Positions 1-6,216 of a stretch of 13,783 nt of DNA are shown here, piece after piece; within the stretch, counting starts at the first letter, position 1, and the number at the start of each line of letters is the position of its first letter. Where the stretch lies: contig JAHFFM010000037.1 of assembly GCA_023247935.1 (NCBI GenBank), positions 1 through 13,783 on the forward strand, read 5' to 3'. Under the pieces are notes generated by a model. The model did not search any database and had not been told where the DNA came from. It saw only the letters and a list, made by a program, of their open reading frames with translations. This DNA is from Candidatus Omnitrophota bacterium. GTDB lineage: Bacteria > Omnitrophota > Gorgyraeia > 2-02-FULL-51-18. The position numbers and the translations under genes are program-made.

Positions 1-418
1 GATACGGAAGTTTTAATTTTTGAAAGGCAGAATTATTAATCGCTTTTTGTGTCGCCCCAGAACAATATTTATCTTTTTCACGTTGAAAAATATTTGATCG
101 CAAATAATGCGCAATATATCGAACATCAAATCCTTTTTTTGTAGAAAGAGTTAAAAATCCGGTGGACACTATTAAATCTTTTGTTTTTTCGTCTATTAAG
201 AGAACCTTGTTAGTTGCTCGCATACGCGCAACCAATATATCGCCCACATTTACACATAAGTCTGCGCGACTTGGTTTAGTCTTATAATCTATCGTGACGA
301 TGTCATTGATTTCTCTTCCCAACAAATCGCCCGTGGATAGATAAGATCGATTTCCAGAAAAGGGTTTGATTCTGTTTTTTGTAATTTGAACTGCTTCTAT
401 AAGGTTTATATGTTTCAT
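1..418 (-). CDS. hsdS: Type I restriction-modification specificity subunit HsdS, 5' part only (runs off the left edge)
   Basis: The specificity subunit chooses the DNA target for both methylation and cleavage in the HsdR2M2S1 complex. About 139 residues are visible, starting MKHINLIEAVQI, and the frame is open to the window edge. The visible part matches a first target-recognition domain. It contains a 'YLSTGDLLGREIN' stretch, then 'VNVGDILVARMRATNKVLLI', and ends in the family hallmark 'SGATQKAINNSAFQKLKLP', the segment that leads into the conserved central helices. The start codon overlaps the hsdM stop in an ATGA (415-418), so translation is probably coupled to hsdM. Downstream parts (helical spacer, second recognition domain) lie outside the window, so target sequence and completeness cannot be judged. 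The identification rests on family resemblance plus position after hsdM. Confidence 0.9.
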   Translation of the reverse strand, partial: MKHINLIEAVQITKNRIKPFSGNRSYLSTGDLLGREINDIVTIDYKTKPSRADLCVNVGDILVARMRATNKVLLIDEKTKDLIVSTGFLTLSTKKGFDVRYIAHYLRSNIFQREKDKYCSGATQKAINNSAFQKLKLPY

Positions 419-1968
419 TTCAGTAAAAGTTTTAATTCCTTAATACCTTCTTGAATTTCTTTTTCGACGTCGTCAACCTTTTTAAGAATGATCTCCGGTT
501 TTTCATATTTTTCTATGTCGTAATCAATTTCTTTGTATCGATTCATGCTCAAATCGTAACCATTTTCTACAATCTCCTTTAGAGATAGAAAAAAATGTTT
601 TGCCTTACGATTTTTATTATTATTTTTATGACGGGCTTTCCATTCTTTAATAATGTCCTGTAAATCATTGTTTTCAATTCTTTCACGCTTATCGTCCAAT
701 GAATAACCATCTGCTTGCATGTCGTAAAACCACACTTTATCCGTCTCACCCTCTTTGACAAAAATTAAAATAGCTGTGCTAACGCCAGCATATGGTTTAA
801 ATACACCGCTTGGCATTGAAATTACTCCTTGGAGCTCACATTTTTCAATTAACATGCGGCGAAGATCCTTATGGGCTTTACTAGGATTTGATAAAACTCC
901 TTCAGGAACAATTACGGCTGCGCGCCCTCCAGTACGCAAAGATTTAACGATCCTTTCGACAAAAAGGAGTTCTGTTTTTGTTGTCATTAAAGATAAACTT
1001 TCATTAATATCGCCCTTATCAATACTCCCTTTGAAGGGTGGATTCGCTAGGATGCAGTTGTATTTATTATCGTCGTTGTATTTTTTTGAAAGAGTGTCTC
1101 TTCGTTCAATATTAGGATAGGGAATTCCGTGCAAAATAAGATTCATGAGTCCTATGCGCACCATAGTGGTGTCAAAATCATAACCGAATAATGTCTTATC
1201 TTTTAGTTGGGTCCACAAACGGTCATCGGTAAGCTTATCGCCTACTGTTCCTCGAATAAAACCGTTTTCATCTCTCTTGAGATTCTCCTTACTCGTGTAT
1301 TGCGTAAGAATATGTTGATACGTTCCCAATAAAAAACCGCCAGTTCCACAGGCGGGGTCACATATAATTTCAGGGAGTCTTGGGTCCACTAATTCACACA
1401 TTAACTGGATAATATGTCTTGGCGTCCGAAACTGCCCATTCTTTCCCGCCTGCGCTATTTCTGACAGTAAAAATTCATACATGTCGCCTTGAGTATCATT
1501 AAAAGACTGGTCCTTCATCTGTTTTTCAATTTCTTCATACAAACGATCGATAATATTTACAGCTTCGACCAAAAGTGAAGCCTTTGGAATTATAAATACG
1601 GCGTCTTCCATATGTTTAGTAAACACGGTATTTCGCCCATTGACTTGTTTTATGAAGGGGAAAACTTTTATCTGAACGTGTTTAAGCATTTCTCCGCCTT
1701 CCATTTGCTTAAAATAACTCCAACGCAGTTTAGCCTTATCAACTGTTTCATCTGCATTTGGAAGTTTAAATTTGCCCTCAAAGATTGGGGTATATTTATC
1801 GCCACTAAATTCGGAATTACTTTTTGATTCTGCATCCATTTGATCAAGTCGCCGCATAAAAAGAAGGTAAGATATTTGTTCAATGGCAGTAAGCGGATTT
1901 GATATTCCGCCGCTCCAAAACTTATCCCAAAGGGAATTAATGAGTGATTTCATAGTTGAAGTTAGCAT
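415..1968 (-). CDS. hsdM: Type I restriction-modification DNA methyltransferase subunit HsdM (adenine N6)
   Basis: This subunit transfers a methyl group from S-adenosylmethionine to adenine N6 in the site chosen by HsdS, and it is also part of the restriction complex. The 517-aa length is normal for HsdM. Residues 1-150 form the usual helical N-terminal domain ('LWDKFWSGGISNPLTAIEQI', 'YLLFMRRLD'). The catalytic domain follows with 'GQFRTPRHI' (178-186), the SAM-binding motif DPACGTGGFL (204-213) and the catalytic NPPF (309-312). This motif order is that of gamma-class N6-adenine methylases. AGGAGA lies 6 nt before the ATG at 1968, supporting this start over the Met at codon 6. It begins 14 bp after the hsdR stop and overlaps hsdS by 4 bp, so R, M and S form one operon. 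I see no broken motif. Confidence 0.96.
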   Translation of the reverse strand: MLTSTMKSLINSLWDKFWSGGISNPLTAIEQISYLLFMRRLDQMDAESKSNSEFSGDKYTPIFEGKFKLPNADETVDKAKLRWSYFKQMEGGEMLKHVQIKVFPFIKQVNGRNTVFTKHMEDAVFIIPKASLLVEAVNIIDRLYEEIEKQMKDQSFNDTQGDMYEFLLSEIAQAGKNGQFRTPRHIIQLMCELVDPRLPEIICDPACGTGGFLLGTYQHILTQYTSKENLKRDENGFIRGTVGDKLTDDRLWTQLKDKTLFGYDFDTTMVRIGLMNLILHGIPYPNIERRDTLSKKYNDDNKYNCILANPPFKGSIDKGDINESLSLMTTKTELLFVERIVKSLRTGGRAAVIVPEGVLSNPSKAHKDLRRMLIEKCELQGVISMPSGVFKPYAGVSTAILIFVKEGETDKVWFYDMQADGYSLDDKRERIENNDLQDIIKEWKARHKNNNKNRKAKHFFLSLKEIVENGYDLSMNRYKEIDYDIEKYEKPEIILKKVDDVEKEIQEGIKELKLLLK

Positions 1969-1982
1969 AATGTTTCTCCTAT

Positions 1983-4778
1983 TTATGTAGAAATGCTCTT
2001 TGTCAGATCCAATATTTCATCAATTTCGTTCGGCTTAAATATTCCTCTGATTCCCTGGGGATGAATTTGGGTAAATGGTTCGCTTACAAGATCTCGTTTT
2101 TCTACTTTGCCTTTTTGTAATATGAAGGACTTGAGAGTCAGCAGAAAATGAATCTGTTGGCCGCCGTAATTGTTATGATTCTGAATAAAATCATCAAAGG
2201 CGAGGGAAACTTGTTCTGTAAATGTTGCTAATGGCTCAATACCCAAGACATGCTTTATGAATTGAATAAATTTTGCACTTCGATTGTCGTAAATTTCTCG
2301 GAGAATAAATTCCGTAACGTTTGGGTATTTCTCACGAAGGATTGATGCTAATTCTTCCACTTCGTCATTGGTTAGATCATCTCCTTGTATAAGCTTTTGA
2401 AGGGATATATTCGTCTTGAGCAGTTCCTGTATAAGCTCTTCGACCTTACGACGATATTTATCAATGGTCAGACGTTCGTGCTCGGGGCCAAATTCCACAT
2501 ATTCTTTGACAGTCAAAAGATCTGTCAGATTTGTCCTTACCTCTTTGGGTTTGTCTTGTTCTCTAAATTTCATCAAAGGCCCAAGGCGTCTAGCGATTTC
2601 GTCTAAATCGTCATCGGTAAAAGTAACCCAGAAATTCTTGCTAACAACCTTTTCAATGAAATCGCTCTCTCTGGCAACGATATTCACCGACAATGGCAGT
2701 TCGCTAATGATTTCAATGATTCCTTCTTTGAGAGTTTCAAATTTCTCGATATCTTTACTAAGATGGGCCGTGGCGAGATCGACAATATCTAATTCAAGGT
2801 GCATGGCTTTAAAATTGGCGTCGGATTTCGCTCGCATAATGGGTGCAATGTTGAGGCGTAGAAATCCCATATTCTCTATTGTTATGTTTTGCCAAAAACT
2901 AGATTCGCTGGCTCGATCCAAATATTCTTTTCCGTCTAAAACGATAACTGAGTTGGCCGGGAGAGCATGAATATCCTGCTGAAGCTGCTCTTTCATCTTT
3001 TTAGTGATTGGGTCGCAATTAATCTCTAATGAAACTTGAAGTTTATTGAGTCTGGCCTCAAATAATCTGACCGGCAAAGGTCGCGTTGGATTTTTCTCTT
3101 TGCCTTTGGGGTTAATTTTGAAATACTCAAAATTCTCCCAACAATCCATGATCAGAAACTTTTCTTTTTTGGTACACCATGGCTTGATCTTTTCAGGTTC
3201 AAGGACTCTAGTACCGCGACCTATCATTTGCCAGAACTTGGTATAAGAAAATACGGGTTTGGCAAATACTAGGTTTAAAATTTCTCGTACATCAATACCT
3301 GTGTCGAGCATATCCACACTAATAGCTACTCGAGGCATATCACTATTCTTAAATCGATCGAGAATACCGCCTTTGCCGTGAACGCCTTTTGCCTCGGATA
3401 TAATCACTTCCGCCAATTGGCCTTTGTACTCGGGATACAAGGAATCAAATACTTCGCATAAGCGGTAAGCATGCTTTTTTGAGAGGGCGAAGAAGATCGA
3501 CTTTCCAGGGAGAACGCCGTTGGAATCTTTCAAACATTCTTCCATGAACTCTCGCACGATAAGAGCATTTGTGCCCTTGTTTGAAATCTTTTTTTCTAGT
3601 TCTGTGCCTTCGAAACTAATTTCATTTGGGTCTTGGCCATCTACTAACAAGCGTTTTTTATCTGCTTCAGCTATTGTTGTGCTGTTAATACCTTCTTGTT
3701 GAAACTTAGTTCGTATTTTCAATACTTCAAAATCGCTCAAATACGGTGGGGCATTGTTTACGGCCTCATCATATGAATATGCGTAAGTGGGCAAACCATC
3801 CTCACATTCGAATAACTTAAAAGTATTGTGATCGAGATGGTCTTTTGGGGTGGCCGTTAAACCCAGTTGGACTGTATCAAAATAATCAAAGATGTTCTTA
3901 TAGACGTTATAAATTGACCGATGACTTTCGTCGGCAATAATAAGATCAAAAAAGTGGGCCGAGAGCGGGCATTCTTTCTGCTCAATGATATTTAACATAG
4001 TTGGGTAAGTCGCAACATACACACGCCTATCATCTGAAAATTGCCTCTCGCCTTCTTTTGGCCAGATAGGTGCATTAGGGAGGTATTCTTTGAATGCTTC
4101 TATTGCCTGACTTTGCAAAGCTATCCTGTCGACTAAAAATAGGATGCGCTGAGCCCAATTTGCCCTCATAAGGACATCAATAAGTCCGGTGCAAACACGA
4201 GTTTTTCCAGTACCCGTCGCCATCACTAAGAGAAATTTACGGCGCTTTTTTTCCACAGCCTCTAAAACAGATCGAATGGCCTCAAGCTGATAGGGACGTC
4301 CGGCGATCGCCGTATTAATAAGTTCGCTTGATAATGGTTTACTGTTTTCTCTTAGAAAATGAATTCGTTCGAGATCGGATCTGGAAGGAAATCCATAAAT
4401 CTTGCGAGGTGGGTAGCGATCGGTATCCCAGAAGAATATGTCGTAACCATTGGTATAGAAAACAAAGGGCATCGCTCCCCCGAGTGTTTTCTGGATCTTC
4501 TCAGCGTAATTACGAGCTTGCTCTTTACCGCGCTCGGCTTCCACAGAGGTTTTTTTAGCTTCAACTACTGCGAGCGGCTTTCCATCCTTACCAAGAAGGG
4601 CATAATCAGCAAATAGCTGGCCCTGATAAGGTGTTTGCGCTTCACTAACCCCTTCAGGTAGACCGCCCCAGATATTAAGCTCTTCTGTGCAGTGGGAGGG
4701 GTTTTTTACATCCCAACCAGCCTGCATCAGTCGCTTATTTATAATCTGCGCTCTAGTTTGAGCTTCATTTTCGTGCAT
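1983..4778 (-). CDS. hsdR: Type I restriction endonuclease subunit HsdR (translocase/nuclease), EcoEI-like
   Basis: The motor and nuclease subunit translocates DNA using ATP and cuts unmodified DNA far from the recognition site. The 931 aa carry, in order, an N-terminal PD-(D/E)xK nuclease domain (Asp58 in 'FADYALLG', then E73-A-K75 in 'VVEAKK') and 'RPYQLEAI' (161-168). Then come Walker A 'MATGTGKT' (186-193), a DESH box (283-286), 'GLTATP' (306-311), motif V 'VDMLDTGIDV' (488-497) and motif VI 'QMIGRGTR' (517-524). The last ~165 residues resemble the EcoEI-type C-terminal domain that contacts HsdM/HsdS. All catalytic motifs look intact, so the enzyme should be active. The ATG is only 2 bp after the stop of the upstream regulator and lacks a good SD, which suggests translation coupled to that small gene. 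The subfamily (EcoAI/EcoEI, type IB) is inference. Confidence 0.96.
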   Translation of the reverse strand: MHENEAQTRAQIINKRLMQAGWDVKNPSHCTEELNIWGGLPEGVSEAQTPYQGQLFADYALLGKDGKPLAVVEAKKTSVEAERGKEQARNYAEKIQKTLGGAMPFVFYTNGYDIFFWDTDRYPPRKIYGFPSRSDLERIHFLRENSKPLSSELINTAIAGRPYQLEAIRSVLEAVEKKRRKFLLVMATGTGKTRVCTGLIDVLMRANWAQRILFLVDRIALQSQAIEAFKEYLPNAPIWPKEGERQFSDDRRVYVATYPTMLNIIEQKECPLSAHFFDLIIADESHRSIYNVYKNIFDYFDTVQLGLTATPKDHLDHNTFKLFECEDGLPTYAYSYDEAVNNAPPYLSDFEVLKIRTKFQQEGINSTTIAEADKKRLLVDGQDPNEISFEGTELEKKISNKGTNALIVREFMEECLKDSNGVLPGKSIFFALSKKHAYRLCEVFDSLYPEYKGQLAEVIISEAKGVHGKGGILDRFKNSDMPRVAISVDMLDTGIDVREILNLVFAKPVFSYTKFWQMIGRGTRVLEPEKIKPWCTKKEKFLIMDCWENFEYFKINPKGKEKNPTRPLPVRLFEARLNKLQVSLEINCDPITKKMKEQLQQDIHALPANSVIVLDGKEYLDRASESSFWQNITIENMGFLRLNIAPIMRAKSDANFKAMHLELDIVDLATAHLSKDIEKFETLKEGIIEIISELPLSVNIVARESDFIEKVVSKNFWVTFTDDDLDEIARRLGPLMKFREQDKPKEVRTNLTDLLTVKEYVEFGPEHERLTIDKYRRKVEELIQELLKTNISLQKLIQGDDLTNDEVEELASILREKYPNVTEFILREIYDNRSAKFIQFIKHVLGIEPLATFTEQVSLAFDDFIQNHNNYGGQQIHFLLTLKSFILQKGKVEKRDLVSEPFTQIHPQGIRGIFKPNEIDEILDLTKSIST

Positions 4779-4780
4779 AT

Positions 4781-5005
4781 TTACTTAAGGAAGTCTTCCA
4801 CTTTTTTTCCTAATGCCTCCGCAATTCTTAGCAAAGTAAAAATTGTTGGATTTTTGTTTATCCCGACTTCGATTTTAGCAATGAGATTAACCGAGAGGCC
4901 GGTTTCTCTAGAAAGATCGTTCTGGGATAGTTCTTTACCCAGACGTAGTTTCTGAAGATTTTTCCCAATATTGAGTTTTGGGTTACTTTTCGATTTATTT
5001 ATCAT
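4781..5005 (-). CDS. XRE-family helix-turn-helix regulator heading the hsd operon
   Basis: This small DNA-binding protein of 74 aa is essentially a single HTH domain of the Cro/C1 (XRE) class. The fold runs from 'IGKNLQKLRLGKELSQNDLS' (13-32) through the recognition region 'ETGLSVNLIAKIEVG' (34-48) to 'TLLRIAEALGKKVEDFL' (57-73). This is the size and layout of restriction-modification controller (C) proteins, which time endonuclease expression after the cassette enters a cell. The gene is the first of the operon and its stop is 2 bp before the hsdR ATG, so it most likely regulates hsdRMS. The leader in front of its ATG is almost pure A/T with no recognisable SD, so translation could be weak or from a near-leaderless mRNA. 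The direction of regulation (activator, repressor or both) cannot be read from the sequence. Confidence 0.88.
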   Translation of the reverse strand: MINKSKSNPKLNIGKNLQKLRLGKELSQNDLSRETGLSVNLIAKIEVGINKNPTIFTLLRIAEALGKKVEDFLK

Positions 5006-5049
5006 TTAATATAATAATAGGTATATATTACTCTCTTTATATTAGATTT

Positions 5050-5055
5050 ATTATA
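5050..5055 (-). promoter_or_regulatory. Candidate -10 box of the xre-hsdRMS promoter
   Basis: On the minus strand this reads TATAAT, a perfect sigma-70-type -10 hexamer, about 45 nt ahead of the xre start codon in a very AT-rich stretch. No convincing -35 hexamer sits 16-18 nt upstream (about 2 of 6 matches), as expected for a promoter that depends on an activator, or the box is a chance match in A/T-rich DNA. Copies of TATATTA on the plus strand at 5024-5030 and 5038-5044 lie 14 bp apart and could be regulator contacts. Confidence 0.35.
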
Positions 5056-5078
5056 GTAAATAAGTTAAACCTTAGATA

Positions 5079-5112
5079 GTTAAATCTCTCTTGGCAATAG
5101 AGAGGAATTAAC
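5079..5112. repeat. Imperfect dyad GTTAA-CTCTC / GAGAG-TTAAC
   Basis: Two paired arm segments, GTTAA (5079-5083) with TTAAC (5108-5112) and CTCTC (5086-5090) with GAGAG (5100-5104), enclose a 9-nt loop. They are separated by 2 and 3 unpaired bases on the two sides. It lies about 75-105 bp upstream of the xre start and just upstream of the candidate -10 box. It could be an operator or a weak hairpin. No T-run follows on either strand, so it is not a terminator. Confidence 0.45.
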
Positions 5113-5137
5113 CTGGCTTTTTGTTCTGCGTATTGGG

Positions 5138-5192
5138 GGCATTTAACAGGCTGGAACAGACTTTGAACGGCTGACTTTTAGAATTAAATGCC
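5138..5192. repeat. Inverted repeat GGCATTTAA / TTAAATGCC with 37-nt spacer
   Basis: Perfect 9-bp arms at 5138-5146 and 5184-5192 enclose a 37-nt spacer that has little further pairing (CAG near the left arm and CTG near the right arm). The arms do not flank any gene. The function is unknown: folded single strand, protein site or recombination scar are all possible. Confidence 0.5.
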
Positions 5193-5299
5193 GCTCGACC
5201 CAAATGATCAATTTTGGAGAAAGAGAGAGCTTTTTTTGGAGTATATCTTCAATTTATGGAGGACCTAATGAGGCGCGTAATTATAGAGAGGTTGAAATG

Positions 5300-5335
5300 A
5301 AAAAAGCCCAAAGCGTAATTAGCGCTTTGGGCTTT
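5300..5335 (-). terminator. Intrinsic terminator at the end of the kdp operon
   Basis: A perfect 13-bp stem (AAAGCCCAAAGCG at 5303-5315 with CGCTTTGGGCTTT at 5323-5335) and a 7-nt loop are followed, on the minus strand, by six U residues (complement of 5300-5305, partly inside the stem). There is no T-run on the plus-strand side, so it points to minus-strand transcripts. It is about 220 bp after the kdpC stop, the nearest gene that would be read into it, and upstream of the hsd promoter. It therefore insulates the hsd operon from kdp read-through. Confidence 0.85.
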
Positions 5336-5340
5336 AAATT

Positions 5341-5364
5341 CTCTCCGTCCGCATTTGCGGAGAG
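5341..5364. repeat. Short hairpin CTCTCCG / CGGAGAG
   Basis: Seven-bp arms (5341-5347 and 5358-5364) with a 10-nt loop are extendable to nine pairs by T5339-A5366 and a wobble T5340-G5365. It sits 5 bp from the terminator stem, so on a minus-strand transcript it would fold immediately before the terminator. This is the arrangement of a 3' UTR or a small RNA with two stem-loops. Confidence 0.5.
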
Positions 5365-5380
5365 GAAAGTGGCGAAGCCG

Positions 5381-5430
5381 ACCGGATTCATACCAGCTAT
5401 TTAACGCGTGAAATAAAGTTCGAATCCGGT
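5381..5430. repeat. Dyad ACCGGATTC / GAATCCGGT made of tRNA-3'-end-like fragments
   Basis: Nine-bp perfect arms (5381-5389 and 5422-5430) extend to 12 pairs with one wobble, and the spacer is 32 nt. Each arm looks like the T-arm of a tRNA. On the minus strand the sequence through 5370 ends GCTGG-TATGAAT-CCGGT then CGGCTTCGCCA, as in a T-arm plus acceptor end with CCA. On the plus strand GTTCGAATCCGGTTGGGG resembles another T-arm/acceptor. No matching 5' half, D-arm or anticodon arm is present within tRNA distance, so neither is a functional tRNA. They may be degenerate remnants or attachment-site scars. Confidence 0.45.
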
Positions 5431-5557
5431 TGGGGGTGCTTACTGATTTAAACGAAACTTGATCTGCACTTCCACTATTAGCATCACAAGATCTTCCTGC
5501 CTCCATTGTTAGTGCAAGTTCTAGGTACACCACTGCGAGTATTTGAATTAGTTTTTT

Positions 5558-6205
5558 TTATATTTTTTTCCAATTAACGATTTCTTCTTTGTTCTGGACC
5601 ATTTTTGGTTTATTAAGTTGAAGTTGCCCGCTTTGTAAATCATCCAAATCCAAATTCGTCTTAAGCACATTTACGGTGGGCTCTCCTAAGATTCCCATGA
5701 AACGATCTTGAGTGTTTCGAGATATAATTTCTTTTATTTTATCTTCCGATAGACTTCGAACTCGACCTATCCTCGGAATTTGATAATAAGCTGCAGCTAA
5801 ACTGATGTGCGGATCAAGACCGCTTCCCGATGCCGTCACAAGGTCCACGGGTATCGGAGCCGTATTCGATGGATCGGCATCTTTGATCGTTTTGATGCGC
5901 GTGTCGATCCCTTTTAGAAAATCAGCATTCATCGGCCCATAATTGGACCCCGAGGAAGCCGCGGCATTATATGGTACGGGCGAGGTCGCTGACACGCGAC
6001 CCCAGAAATATTTCGGATCATCGAATTGTTGACCGATCAATAACGAACCAACAGCTTTGTCGTTTTTAAAGATCAAACTGCCATTTGCCTGTTCTTTAAA
6101 CAAGACTTGGGCGACGCATGTCACTGACAACGGATAAAAAACTCCGGTAATTAGCGTCAATAAGATGAATGAAATAAAAGTGGGCCTAAGTTCTTCTCGT
6201 ATCAT
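5558..6205 (-). CDS. kdpC: Potassium-transporting ATPase KdpC subunit
   Basis: The accessory subunit of the KdpFABC potassium pump is anchored by one N-terminal membrane helix (about residues 9-36) with a large outer domain. It bridges KdpA and KdpB and raises the apparent affinity for ATP or K+. The 215 aa include the family signatures 'SLLIGQQFDDPKYFWGR' (54-70), 'AAASSGSNYGPMN' (81-93) and 'TASGSGLDPHISLAAAYYQIPRI' in the 124-146 region. Family members usually end soon after 'GEPTVNVLKTNLDLD'. Here about 27 extra polar residues follow (from ~189, rich in Q, N, K, E), making the protein longer than the ~190-aa E. coli KdpC. AAGGGAGA lies just ahead of the ATG, and the gap from kdpB is 11 bp. 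It is the last gene of the operon. Confidence 0.96.
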   Translation of the reverse strand: MIREELRPTFISFILLTLITGVFYPLSVTCVAQVLFKEQANGSLIFKNDKAVGSLLIGQQFDDPKYFWGRVSATSPVPYNAAASSGSNYGPMNADFLKGIDTRIKTIKDADPSNTAPIPVDLVTASGSGLDPHISLAAAYYQIPRIGRVRSLSEDKIKEIISRNTQDRFMGILGEPTVNVLKTNLDLDDLQSGQLQLNKPKMVQNKEEIVNWKKI

Positions 6206-6216
6206 GTTTTTCTCCC

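Larger units (their letters stand above)
5006..5557. other. Dyad-rich intergenic region between the hsd operon and the kdp operon
   Basis: No convincing gene lies in these ~550 bp. From left to right on the plus strand they hold an AT-rich promoter zone for xre (5006-5060), an imperfect dyad (5079-5112), a longer dyad with 9-bp arms (5138-5192), a minus-strand terminator (5300-5335), a second hairpin (5341-5364) and a dyad built of two tRNA-T-arm-like fragments (5381-5430). About 125 bp to the kdpC stop (5431-5557) have no clear feature beyond T-runs at 5552-5559 and the short inverted pair GCACT (5466-5470) / AGTGC (5511-5515). A 94-codon frame on the minus strand spans the terminator and is treated as spurious. 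Confidence 0.7.

Noticed and set aside
755..1120. Plus-strand frames inside hsdM, hsdR, kdpB, kdpA and kdpD
   Set aside because: They lie opposite genes with intact family motifs, have no recognisable domains and lack SD-supported starts, so they are antisense shadows.
5138..5192. Integron attC site
   Set aside because: The boxes only partly match the consensus, the inner arms do not pair and no integrase or cassette genes are visible, so it is kept only as an unexplained dyad.
5370..5445. A complete tRNA gene
   Set aside because: T-arm and acceptor-3'-like pieces exist on both strands, but at tRNA distance the 5' acceptor strand does not pair and no D-arm or anticodon arm is present.
5249..5533. 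94-codon minus-strand frame after kdpC
   Set aside because: It starts with GTG without an SD, crosses the perfect 13-bp terminator stem and the tRNA-like dyad, and its peptide ('TPNRIRT', 'WYESGRLRHF') resembles translations of tRNA antisense sequence rather than a protein family.
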